Shown: piece after piece, positions 1 through 7,848 of the stretch
Layout: each line of letters opens with the position of its first letter
Numbering within the stretch: the first letter of the stretch is position 1
Origin: BRH-c25 sp035417425
GTDB lineage: Bacteria > Bacillota > Clostridia > Lutisporales > Lutisporaceae
Reading direction: 5' to 3'
DNA length: 32,433 nt
Assembly (NCBI GenBank): GCA_035417425.1
Contig: DAOLPD010000011.1
Span: forward strand, 1 to 32,433
The notes under the pieces: generated by a model
The model's database searches: none
What the model saw: the letters and a program-made list of their open reading frames with translations, nothing else
Told to the model about the DNA's origin: nothing
Made by a program: the position numbers and the translations under genes

Positions 1-36
1 GTGCGGCGGAAAATAAATCCAAACAATGTTAAACTC

Positions 37-65
37 TTGACAGGCTAATGCGTATTATGTAATAT
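37..65 (+). promoter_or_regulatory. Sigma-A-type promoter of the hydrogenase operon
   Basis: A perfect -35 box TTGACA (37-42) and a -10 box TAATAT (60-65) are separated by 17 bases. Transcription would start near position 72, about 30 bases before the riboswitch aptamer, so the leader RNA would contain the whole switch. The promoter shows that the hydrogenase begins its own transcription unit. Confidence 0.8.
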
Positions 66-102
66 ATATTGTGTGAAAATCAAGTCATAAATTTAATATA
101 TG

Positions 103-202
103 CATCTCTCCGAGTCCATATTTCCTAAGGCACAAGGCTAAGGAGTGCGGACCGATAGGGTATTGTCGGAAACGGCAGTGCCTCCCATTTGGAAAGGAGT
201 AG
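103..202 (+). promoter_or_regulatory. Molybdenum-cofactor (Moco/Tuco) family riboswitch aptamer
   Basis: The leader carries the hallmark 3' core of the Moco RNA motif: GGAAACGG at 168-175, then TGCCTCCCA at 179-187, then GGAAAGGAG at 191-199. On the 5' side, CTCC (108-111) can pair with GGAG (196-199) and TTCC (121-124) with GGAA (191-194), forming the closing stem. A small hairpin CCGATA/TGTCGG (152-157 with 164-169) is consistent with the P3 arm that I recall is present in Moco and missing in Tuco types. The family senses molybdenum or tungsten cofactor. Identification is by remembered consensus and not by a covariance search. Confidence 0.85.
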
Positions 203-248
203 TGTAAATAAGTGTGTCCTTATTTGGGCATGCGTATTTTCGAGTTAT

Positions 249-280
249 GCTCCTGCCAGATGGCAAGGAGTTTTTTTATT
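249..280 (+). terminator. Intrinsic terminator in the hydrogenase leader (expression platform)
   Basis: The hairpin CTCCTGCCA (250-258) / TGGCAAGGAG (261-270), with one bulge, is followed by seven T. It lies after the aptamer and 36 bases before the hydrogenase start. Its 5' arm CTCCT can also pair with AGGAG (195-199) of the aptamer closing stem. This suggests an antiterminator that cofactor binding would disrupt, so the switch is predicted to be OFF with ligand. Confidence 0.8.
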
Positions 281-313
281 GCATAGGAAAAAATGTATTG
301 GAGGTATAAGACA

Positions 314-2053
314 ATGGAAACGGTTAATATTACAATTGACGGAATTAGTGCCCAGGTTCCTGAAAACTGCACAGTGCTTGAAGCTGCAAAATCACTGGAT
401 ATTAACATACCTACCCTTTGCCATCTCAAAGGGATTAATGAGGTTGGAGCCTGCAGGATGTGTGTCGTTGAAGTAAAAGGGGCGAGAACGCTTCAGGCTT
501 CATGCGTACTGCCGGTATCTGAGGGAATGGATGTCAGGACATGTTCCCCTGCAGTTATGGACGCCAGAAGAACAATTCTTGACCTCATACTTTCAAGGCA
601 TGAGCGGGAGTGTCTCACCTGCTCAAGGAATCTTAGCTGCGAGCTTCAGAAGCTTTGCGATGAAATGGGAATAGACAAGGTTTCCTTCGAAGGGGAAAAG
701 ATAAGATACACAGTGGATGAAGCATCTCCTTCCATAGTGAGGGATCAGAATAAATGTATATTATGCGGAAGATGTATAGCCGTATGCAGGGATATACAGC
801 ATACAGAGGCCATTAATTTTGCCAATAGAGGAATAAGGACGACAGTTACCACACCATACGGAAAGGCACTTACAGAAGTAAACTGCATAAACTGCGGCCA
901 ATGCATAAAAATATGTCCTGTAGGCGCTCTAAGGGAGAAGGATGATACACAAAAGGTATGGAGCGCTTTAGGCAATCCTGATTTGCATGTCGTTGTGCAG
1001 ACTGCACCGGCAGTCAGAGTCGGCCTTGGGGAGGAGTTCGGTATGCCGGCGGGAACAAATGTAGAAGGCAAGATGATAACAGCTCTGAAAAGATTGGGCT
1101 TTGATAGGGTGTTCGACACGGATTTTTCCGCAGACCTTACAATACTTGAAGAAGGCACAGAGCTGCTGAACAGGATAAAGAACGGAGGGAAGCTTCCTCT
1201 TATAACATCCTGTTCTCCGGGCTGGATAAAGTTCTGTGAACATAATTACCATGAGTTTCTCGATAATCTTTCCACATGTAAATCGCCGCAGCAGATGATG
1301 GGTGCCGTAGCAAAATCCTATTATGCGGAGAAGGCAGGAATAGATCCACAAAATATTTTTGTTGTATCGGTTATGCCGTGCACTGCCAAGAAATTTGAAG
1401 CAAACAGGGAAGAAATGACTGTCGGCGGGTTGAAGGATGTCGATGTGGTTCTTACAACAAGGGAGCTGGCAAAGATGATAAAACAGGCAAGAATTAATTT
1501 TATTGCTCTGGATGATGGTGAATATGACAGCATATTGGGTGATTCAACGGGAGCGGCTGTTATATTCGGAGCTACAGGGGGGGTCATGGAGGCAGCGCTG
1601 AGGACGGTTGCGGATATTTTGACCGGGGAAGATATCAAGAAAATAGATTATATACCTGTAAGAGGCATGGAAGGTATAAAGGAAGCGACAGTGAACATTA
1701 ACGGAGTTGATGTGAAGGTTGCGGTTGCTCATGGTACGGGGAACGCTGCAAAGCTTCTGGACAGTATCAAGAGCGGTAAGGCAGACTATCATTTTATAGA
1801 AGTGATGGCTTGCCCCGGAGGATGCATCAACGGCGGAGGACAGCCGATACTGATAGACAAGGAAAAGACTGAGGAAGTTAAGAAGCTTAGGGCACAGGGC
1901 TTATATAAAATTGACAGGGAAGACAGGAAGTACAGGAAATCCCATGAGAATCCCCAGGTAAAAAAGCTCTATGAAGAGTATCTGGAGGAACCCAACAGTC
2001 ATATAGCCCATCGCTTGCTGCATACAAGGTATATTGAAAGGAACAGGGCTTAG
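314..2053 (+). CDS. hydA: [FeFe] hydrogenase catalytic subunit (HydA/HndD type)
   Basis: The 579-residue enzyme catalyses reversible proton reduction to H2 in the cytoplasm. Domains in order: [2Fe-2S] ferredoxin domain (C36, C47, C50, C64); His-ligated cluster site (H96, C100, C103, C109); two [4Fe-4S] sites (C148-C158 and C191-C201); H-cluster domain with TSCSPGW (298-304), MPCTAKK (354-360) and MACPGGCINGGG (498-509); and a C-terminal small-subunit-like tail. The second cysteine of the usual TSCCPxW is serine (S301). The start is ATG 314, nine bases after GGAGG; an upstream in-frame ATG at 293 has no ribosome binding site. The gene lies behind a Moco-type riboswitch and is followed five bases later by an ECF-S-like gene. 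The N-terminal clusters suggest a ferredoxin/NAD(P)H-linked multisubunit enzyme, but no flavin subunit gene is in the window. Confidence 0.95.
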   Translation: METVNITIDGISAQVPENCTVLEAAKSLDINIPTLCHLKGINEVGACRMCVVEVKGARTLQASCVLPVSEGMDVRTCSPAVMDARRTILDLILSRHERECLTCSRNLSCELQKLCDEMGIDKVSFEGEKIRYTVDEASPSIVRDQNKCILCGRCIAVCRDIQHTEAINFANRGIRTTVTTPYGKALTEVNCINCGQCIKICPVGALREKDDTQKVWSALGNPDLHVVVQTAPAVRVGLGEEFGMPAGTNVEGKMITALKRLGFDRVFDTDFSADLTILEEGTELLNRIKNGGKLPLITSCSPGWIKFCEHNYHEFLDNLSTCKSPQQMMGAVAKSYYAEKAGIDPQNIFVVSVMPCTAKKFEANREEMTVGGLKDVDVVLTTRELAKMIKQARINFIALDDGEYDSILGDSTGAAVIFGATGGVMEAALRTVADILTGEDIKKIDYIPVRGMEGIKEATVNINGVDVKVAVAHGTGNAAKLLDSIKSGKADYHFIEVMACPGGCINGGGQPILIDKEKTEEVKKLRAQGLYKIDREDRKYRKSHENPQVKKLYEEYLEEPNSHIAHRLLHTRYIERNRA

Positions 2054-2058
2054 GATAA

Positions 2059-2535
2059 ATGAAAGGGAAGCTCAATCTGCTAACAAAGGCGGCAGTATTA
2101 TTGGCCATAGCAGTAGTATTTCAGCTTATGAAAATGGGCCAGTATGCAACCGGAACAGGGATCAATGCAGTACTTATTACGGCAGTTGGGGTTTGCGGGC
2201 TGCCTTGGGCAATAGCAATAGGCATAATGACACCCATGCTGGCGGTGCTTCTTGGGGTACAGCCGCCTCCGGCAATTGTGCTGGTTCCGTTTATAATGGC
2301 AGGCAATACGATATATGTTGTTTTATTCAGCCTGTTAAGAAGATACAGCGACTATGCAGGCATAATTGCGGCAGCTCCGGCAAAATTCATTTTGCTTTAT
2401 ACGGCAGCAAATATAATAATAGACAAGCTGCCTGCACCCATTAAGCTGGCTTTCAGCTTTCCGCAGCTGATAACTGCAATAACCGGAGGAGCAATAGCAT
2501 TAGTGGTATTAAGAACAGTATCCAGGAAGCAATAA
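2059..2535 (+). CDS. Small membrane protein resembling an ECF transporter S component
   Basis: The 158-residue, very hydrophobic protein has about five predicted membrane segments (roughly residues 8-25, 33-72, 78-95, 103-120 and 132-152) and few charges, ending in a basic tail SRKQ. Size, the glycine- and alanine-rich helices and the positively charged start resemble substrate-binding S components of energy-coupling-factor vitamin or metal transporters. No diagnostic substrate motif was recognised. It starts five bases after the hydrogenase stop with weak site TAGGAT, so it is co-transcribed and under the same riboswitch. It could carry a metal, a cofactor precursor or a flavin for the redox enzymes; this is inference from position only. 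A strong terminator follows. Confidence 0.65.
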   Translation: MKGKLNLLTKAAVLLAIAVVFQLMKMGQYATGTGINAVLITAVGVCGLPWAIAIGIMTPMLAVLLGVQPPPAIVLVPFIMAGNTIYVVLFSLLRRYSDYAGIIAAAPAKFILLYTAANIIIDKLPAPIKLAFSFPQLITAITGGAIALVVLRTVSRKQ

Positions 2536-2600
2536 GAAAATCAGTGCTGCAAAGCAGGCGGCACTCCAGGATAAACAAAATTTTGAATTAAACGATATAA

Positions 2601-2655
2601 AGGCCGGTTTTGGCGGATTTAGCCAAGACAGGTCTTCTATTTTTTGTTTTTATTA
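2601..2655 (+). terminator. Terminator of the hydrogenase operon
   Basis: A 14-pair stem (2601-2614 with 2622-2635; one mismatch, two G-U pairs) with loop GGATTTA is followed by a T-rich run. It separates the riboswitch-controlled operon from the formate dehydrogenase operon. Confidence 0.8.
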
Positions 2656-2656
2656 A

Positions 2657-2685
2657 TTGACGATAATTTAACAATCATGTATTAT
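2657..2685 (+). promoter_or_regulatory. Promoter of the formate dehydrogenase operon
   Basis: The -35 box TTGACG (2657-2662) and the -10 box TATTAT (2680-2685) have 17-base spacing, directly after the preceding terminator and 78 bases before the next start codon. The remaining leader shows no riboswitch that I recognise. Confidence 0.7.
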
Positions 2686-2763
2686 ATTAATGGAAGCTTG
2701 CGAACACATTATGTAAAACTAAATAATTAACGATTTACTTATTATTATATAGGGGGAAAGTAA

Positions 2764-3678
2764 ATGAAAATGCTCAATGTTACAATTAACGGAACCGTCA
2801 CGCAAGTGCCTGAAGGCACAACAATCATGGAAGCTGCTGCCCAGCTCGGCATCGACATTCCCGCTCTTTGTTATCTTAAAGATGTTAATGAAGTCGGAGC
2901 TTGCAGAATCTGTGTTGTTGAGGTCAAAGGAGCGAGAACGCTTCAGGCATCATGTGTACTCCCCGTTTCGGAAGGTATGGAGATCCAGACTGAAAGCCCG
3001 AGTGTGGTAACTGCAAGAAAAGAAATCCTTAAGCTGATTCTTGCAAACCATCCCAACGACTGTCTCACATGTAACAAAGCGGGAGAATGTAAACTGCAGG
3101 AATATGCTTACAGATATGACGTAAAATTCGAAGAGCATCAGGGAGCGCGCAAGAACCTCGGAATCGACACTTCCAACCCATATATCTACAGAGACAACAA
3201 CAAGTGCATCCTTTGCGGAAGGTGTGTCAACATGTGTGCAAAGGTTCCCGAGAGGGCGGTACTTGCGTTCGGCAACAGAGGCTTCGAGACGACAGTAGTA
3301 GCTGATAATAATAAAACAATGGGTGAATCCAATTGTGTATCCTGTGCAAGGTGTATAAGCGTTTGCCCTGTCGGAGCTCTTATGGACAGCCGGGCAATGA
3401 ATATTGCCAGGTCATGGGAACTACAGAAGGAAGATGTCAAGTGTGCGGTTTGTGAACATGGCTGTGATTTCCAGCTGCTTAAAAGGAATGGCAAGGTTGT
3501 AGCTGTCAGGGCCCTAGCAGCCGGTGAAGGCAGGCCGTTATGCCTGAAGGGCAGATTGACCGTTGACCTGACTTATAATGATGATCCTAAAACTCCTCTG
3601 GTAAAGAAGGACGGAGAATTCGTAGAAGCGACCTGGGCTGAAGTACTGGGCCTTGATAAGATACTCGGGAAGATTTAA
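2764..3678 (+). CDS. NuoG-like iron-sulfur electron-transfer protein (stand-alone N-terminal half of an FdhA)
   Basis: The 304-residue protein has five cluster sites: [2Fe-2S] (C36, C47, C50, C64), His-ligated [4Fe-4S] (H96, C100, C103, C109), two ferredoxin-type [4Fe-4S] (C148-C158, C191-C201) and a molybdopterin-oxidoreductase-type cluster (C227, C230, C234, C260). It then stops about 45 residues into the region where formate dehydrogenase begins its molybdopterin domain, ending LDKILGKI. It lacks the pterin site, so it cannot be a formate dehydrogenase alone. The next gene, 33 bases on, is the full-length version, so it probably acts as an electron-wiring subunit of the same complex. The open frame ends cleanly and the translation shows no decay, so I read it as functional, although an ancient truncation after duplication is the likely origin. 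A site GGGGGAAAG precedes ATG 2764. Confidence 0.85.
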   Translation: MKMLNVTINGTVTQVPEGTTIMEAAAQLGIDIPALCYLKDVNEVGACRICVVEVKGARTLQASCVLPVSEGMEIQTESPSVVTARKEILKLILANHPNDCLTCNKAGECKLQEYAYRYDVKFEEHQGARKNLGIDTSNPYIYRDNNKCILCGRCVNMCAKVPERAVLAFGNRGFETTVVADNNKTMGESNCVSCARCISVCPVGALMDSRAMNIARSWELQKEDVKCAVCEHGCDFQLLKRNGKVVAVRALAAGEGRPLCLKGRLTVDLTYNDDPKTPLVKKDGEFVEATWAEVLGLDKILGKI

Positions 3679-3711
3679 ACATATTTAAATATAATGTAAA
3701 GGGTGGTTTAT

Positions 3712-6381
3712 ATGGTGAACTTAACTATTAACGGGAAACCTGTGCAGGTTGAGGATAACACCACCATACTTCAAGCAGCAGAAAGCCTGGGTATTGAAAT
3801 ACCTACATTTTGCTACGATAAGCGCCTTATAGGACATGGTGCCTGCCGTATCTGCGTTGTTGAAGTAAAGGGTGCCAGGGCTCTTCAGACTGCCTGTACT
3901 GTACCTGTCGCAGAGGGAATGGTAGTGGAGACTCACTCACCGAGCGTAATTGAAGCACGAAAAGAAACATTAAAGCTTATGATTGAGAATCATCCTCTTG
4001 ATTGCCTTACCTGCGAAAAGTCAGGAAACTGCAAGCTTCAGGATTATTGCTATGAGTATGATGTAAAAGAAGGCGGATACAACGGGGAGAAAAAGAACTA
4101 TCCCATTGATGACAGCAACCCCTTCTTCACATTAGACAGGAACAAATGTATTATGTGCGGCAAATGCATCAGGGTAGATAATGAACTGCAATGCACAGGG
4201 GCAATTAACTACAATGAAAGAGGCTTTGATACTCATGTGGGAATCCCCTATGACAGAGATTTCGAGCAGTCGACCTGTGTATCCTGCGGCAACTGTGTAT
4301 CCGTTTGCCCGGTTGGAGCATTGATGCCCAAGCATCCGGAAAAGTTCAGAGCATGGGAGATAAAAAGGGTGAAAACTACCTGCCCGTACTGCGGCGTAGG
4401 CTGTCAGATGGAGCTTTTAGTCAAGGGCAACAAGGTGGTAGGTGTGGAACCGGTTAATGTTGATCCGAATAACGGACTTCTTTGCGTAAAGGGAAAATTC
4501 GGATACAGATTCATTGATCATCCGGACAGGCTCAAAACTCCATATATAAGGAAAAACGGAGAGCTGGTAGAAGCAACCTGGGATGAGGCATATCAGCTTA
4601 TAGCAGATAAGATATTGGAAACAAAAGAGAAATACGGTCCCAATTCATTGGGAGGCTTCTCATCTGCAAGATGTACAAATGAGGAAAATTATTTATTCCA
4701 AAAATTATTCAGGGCGGTGATCGGCACAAATAACATTGACCACTGTGCCCGTCTCTGACATGCTCCGACGGTTGCAGGTCTTGCAGCCACATTAGGAAGC
4801 GGAGCTATGACAAACAGCATTAATGAGATAATTGATGCGGACACTATATTCATAATAGGTTCAAATACTACGGAAAACCATCCTGTTATAGGAGCTAAGA
4901 TAAGGCAGGCCAAAAGAAAGGGAGCAAGCATAATTGTTGCAGACCCAAGAGATATAGAGCTTGCAAAGGATGCAGATGTATACTTACAGATAAAACCGGG
5001 AACGAATATAGCTCTTATGAACGGCATGATGAATGTAATACTTGAAGAAGGCCTGCAGGATAAGGAATTCATAGCTGAGAGGACAGAAAACTTCGAAGAG
5101 ATGGAAAAGGTAGTGAAGAACTACACTCCTGAAAAGGCAGCTTCAATATGCGGTGTCGATGCGGAGGACATCAGAAAGGCAGCCAGGCTGTATGCAAAGG
5201 CTGACAAAGCAAGCATAGTATACTGCATGGGCATAACACAGCATACCACCGGAACAAATAATGTAATGTCAACTGCCAACCTTGCTCTGCTTTGCGGTAA
5301 TTTCGGCAAGGATTCCGTTGGCGTTAATCCTTTAAGAGGGCAGAACAATGTTCAGGGCGCTTGTGATATGGGCGCATTGCCGGTATCATATCCTGCATAT
5401 CAGCCGGTTACAAAACCGGAAGTAAGAGAAAAATTTGAGAAAGCCTGGGGTGTTGAACTCTCACCGAATAACGGAATGACAATACCTGAAATGATGGATG
5501 CAGCGGGAAGGGGCGATATCAAATTCCTGTACATTATGGGAGAAAACCCGATGGTCTCCGATCCGGACATCAATCACGTGAAGCACGCTCTGGAACATAC
5601 GGACTTCGTGGTAGTGCAGGATATATTCATGACAGAGACGGCAGCCTTCGCAGATGTAATACTTCCGGCAGCAGTATTTGCTGAAAAGGACGGTACCTTC
5701 TCCAATACTGAAAGAAGAGTACAAAGGGTTAGAAAGGCTGTTGAGGCACCGGGAAAAGCAAAAGCTGACTGGGTAATACTATACGAATTGATGAAAAAGT
5801 TAGGCTATTACAGGCGCTACAAGAGTCCGGCCGATATTATGGCAGAGATTGCAACTGTTGCACCTTCCTATGCAGGAATAGACTATGACAGGCTGGAGGA
5901 AGCAGGAATACAGTGGCCGTGCCCGACGAAGGACCATCCCGGTACCAAGTATCTGCACAAGGGCACCTTCTCAAGAGGAAAGGGCCTGTTCAGCGGTATC
6001 GAACACAAGGGTGCGGAAGAGCAGCCTGATGAAGAATATCCGTTTGTGCTTACGACAGGCCGTGTGCTTTATCATTATCATACAGGCACAATGTCCAGAA
6101 AAGTTAAGGGCCTGAATGAAAAGGTTCCGGGAGCATATGTGGAAATAAGCCCGACAACAGCAGAAAAGCTTGGAGTCAGCGATGGCGAAATGATACAGGT
6201 GTCTTCACGCAGAGGCAGTATCAAACTAAAAGCAAAATTAAGCAGCAGAGTAAAAGGAAATGTCGTATTCGTACCTTTCCACTTTGCTGAAGCAGCTGCA
6301 AATACATTGACAAACTCAGTCCTTGATCCCAAGAGCAAGATTCCGGAGTTCAAGGTCTGCGCAGTGGCAATAAACAAATAA
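3712..6381 (+). CDS. fdhA: Formate dehydrogenase catalytic subunit, selenocysteine-containing
   Basis: The 889-residue enzyme interconverts formate and CO2 at a molybdenum or tungsten bis-pterin site. Order: [2Fe-2S] domain (C34-C62), His-ligated cluster (H94-C107), two [4Fe-4S] sites (146-161 and 189-199), the molybdopterin-side cluster (C224, C227, C231, C258), then the pterin domains. An in-frame TGA at 4756-4758 falls exactly where the family has its catalytic Sec or Cys: context HCARL-U-HAPTVAGL, so U349 and H350. The downstream frame continues with full homology, including RGQNNVQG, to TAA 6381. A plain ORF caller splits it into 3703-4758 and 4807-6381. ATG 3712 is chosen because AAAGGGTGG precedes it closely; GTG 3703 overlaps that site. 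No NuoF/NuoE partner is in the window. Assimilatory, acetogenic or formate-disposal use cannot be told apart from sequence. Confidence 0.95.
4756..4800 (+). promoter_or_regulatory. Selenocysteine UGA codon with SECIS hairpin
   Basis: Immediately after the TGA (4756-4758) is a hairpin: GGTTGCA (4770-4776), loop GGTCT (4777-4781), TGCAGCC (4782-4788), with a lower helix GCTCC (4762-4766) / GGAAGC (4795-4800). The apical part is nearly the same as the SelB-binding SECIS of Escherichia coli fdhF as I remember it (GGTTGCAGGTCT). The organism must therefore have SelA, SelB and tRNA-Sec elsewhere. Confidence 0.92.
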
Positions 6382-6400
6382 GCCAAAAGAATAATATAGA

Positions 6401-6437
6401 GGTTGCTGTAAAACACATTTTACAGCAACCTTTTTGT
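6401..6437 (+). terminator. Terminator after fdhA
   Basis: A perfect 13-pair stem GGTTGCTGTAAAA (6401-6413) / TTTTACAGCAACC (6418-6430), loop CACA, followed by TTTTTG. Confidence 0.93.
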
Positions 6438-6538
6438 TTCCGTCCCCTCATTGAAATCTTGTTATAAATCCGTTAAAGCGTAAGTATATTTATATAAACG
6501 CTATATATGCAGGGCAGATTGATATAAGGGGTAGTTCT

Positions 6539-7657
6539 ATGAAAGAAATTATGGCAGACAAGTTGACGAAAGCAGTAACAGGGCTAATGTTATTGGTGAT
6601 GCTGCTGTTCGTATGCCTGGAGAAGCCTGCAGTGGTAAGGAAGGTTTTTTCGGGATTAAATGAAACAGAGGACATGACTGATTCCATACATCAGATATTC
6701 CGCAACAGGAATAATGCGATAATAAACGGAGACCTTAAGCTGATTCAATCCCTATATGACACAAGCACCAAGTACGGCACATGGGCGCATCAGCATGAGC
6801 TGACCAAGGTCAAGTACATCCACAACTGGGAGAAGAAGCAGGGGGTGAAATTCACCGAAATCATACCGACGGTGAAGGTAAGAAGCATCAAGCCCAAGGG
6901 CGAAAAGTACACAATTAATCTGATGTGTTCAACGGAGTACAAGTATATATATGAGAATGAGCCCGGCGTTGTAAACAGCTTCAGGATAGGAACCTACCAT
7001 GTGCTAGACCTTTTATACAAGGATGAGGTATGGATAATAACAAGGGAGTGGTACAAGGACCCTTTTGAGGATTCTTTGAATTTAGGAAAGATTGATGTTG
7101 ATTCAGTACATCAGTATATAAGCACTCATGCGGCAAGGGATCTTTCCAATATAGGCGACAGGAGAAAAAATGCAGTGACGTATGCAGATAAATACTGCGG
7201 CGCTGCAAGCGAAGAAAAGTATGGCTACAAGTACAACAAGAAATACAGGAACTACAACTCCCAGGGAGGAGACTGCGCAAATTTCGCGTCACAAATACTG
7301 CATGAGGGGGGAAAGTTCAGAAAGACCCACTCATGGAATTACAACAGTAAAGGTGCTACCCGGGCATGGGTAAATGCAGACGGCTTCAAGAGCTATATGC
7401 TGTACAGCGGCAGGGCTTCGCTCATTGCCTACGGCAATTATGAAAAGGTGTATAAGGCATCCTACAAGCTGCTGCCCGGGGACTTCATTGCGTATGAGAA
7501 AAAGGGAGATATCACGCATATATCAGTAGTTACAGGCGCTGACTCAAAGGGATACGCCCTGGTGACCTGCCATAATACCGACAGAAACAGAGTGCCCTGG
7601 GACCTGGGCTGGAGCAACGGCAAGATCAAGTTCTGGCTGATTCGTGTGCATTTTTAG
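6539..7657 (+). CDS. Secreted or anchored protein with a C-terminal amidase-like (Amidase_6) domain
   Basis: The 372-residue protein begins with a hydrophobic segment (about residues 12-26, after DKLTK) that would act as an uncleaved anchor or signal. The middle (45-210) is a soluble domain of unknown fold, rich in aromatic residues. The C-terminal ~165 residues match the putative amidase domain family typical of Clostridia: GGDCANFASQ with C246, then THISVVTG with H327 and CHNTDRN, a Cys-His arrangement of NlpC/CHAP type. It may cut peptide or amide bonds in cell wall material. A site AAGGGG lies eight bases before ATG 6539. It stands alone between a terminator and the c-di-GMP-controlled gene that follows; no riboswitch lies in front of it. 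Confidence 0.8.
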   Translation: MKEIMADKLTKAVTGLMLLVMLLFVCLEKPAVVRKVFSGLNETEDMTDSIHQIFRNRNNAIINGDLKLIQSLYDTSTKYGTWAHQHELTKVKYIHNWEKKQGVKFTEIIPTVKVRSIKPKGEKYTINLMCSTEYKYIYENEPGVVNSFRIGTYHVLDLLYKDEVWIITREWYKDPFEDSLNLGKIDVDSVHQYISTHAARDLSNIGDRRKNAVTYADKYCGAASEEKYGYKYNKKYRNYNSQGGDCANFASQILHEGGKFRKTHSWNYNSKGATRAWVNADGFKSYMLYSGRASLIAYGNYEKVYKASYKLLPGDFIAYEKKGDITHISVVTGADSKGYALVTCHNTDRNRVPWDLGWSNGKIKFWLIRVHF

Positions 7658-7707
7658 GAGTGTCGAAAAAGCACGAGCGAAAGTTGCTGAAAATGCTTGC
7701 AAATCTG

Positions 7708-7736
7708 TTGAAACAGATATGGGACAAGCTTATAAT
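7708..7736 (+). promoter_or_regulatory. Promoter of the c-di-GMP-I riboswitch transcript
   Basis: TTGAAA (7708-7713) and consensus TATAAT (7731-7736) are 17 bases apart. The predicted start, near 7743, falls right at the 5' edge of the riboswitch. Confidence 0.8.
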
Positions 7737-7744
7737 ATTGGTAA

Positions 7745-7835
7745 GGCAACCCAATGAAAAGGCAAACCCGGCGAAAGCCGGGGACGCAAAGCCAACGGAT
7801 CTAAGGCAGAAATGCTATGACGGCCGGGCTCCCAA
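7745..7835 (+). promoter_or_regulatory. c-di-GMP-I (GEMM-I) riboswitch
   Basis: The core reads GGCAAACC (7761-7768), then a GNRA hairpin CCCGGC-GAAA-GCCGGG (7767-7782), then GACGCAAAGCC (7783-7793), the signature of the GEMM-I aptamer, followed by ATCTAAGG and CTATGACGGCCGGGC (7816-7830) for the second helix and closing stem. No terminator lies between the aptamer and the gene. Instead CCC (7831-7833) can pair with GGG in the Shine-Dalgarno run GGGGG (7837-7841), so control is probably at translation. The direction of the response is not decided by the sequence. Confidence 0.93.
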
Positions 7836-7848
7836 AGGGGGTATTTTT

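Noticed and set aside
189..476. Open frame across the riboswitch, terminator and start of hydA
   Set aside because: It lies in structured leader RNA and in a shifted frame over hydA; no protein family is seen.
4807..6381. Separate gene for the second half of fdhA
   Set aside because: The frame is the same as upstream and continues across the UGA with full family homology and a SECIS hairpin; it is one selenoprotein gene.
7660..7848. N-terminal extension of the transglutaminase-like gene
   Set aside because: It would translate the promoter and the c-di-GMP-I aptamer; a signal peptide and a good ribosome site begin at 7849.
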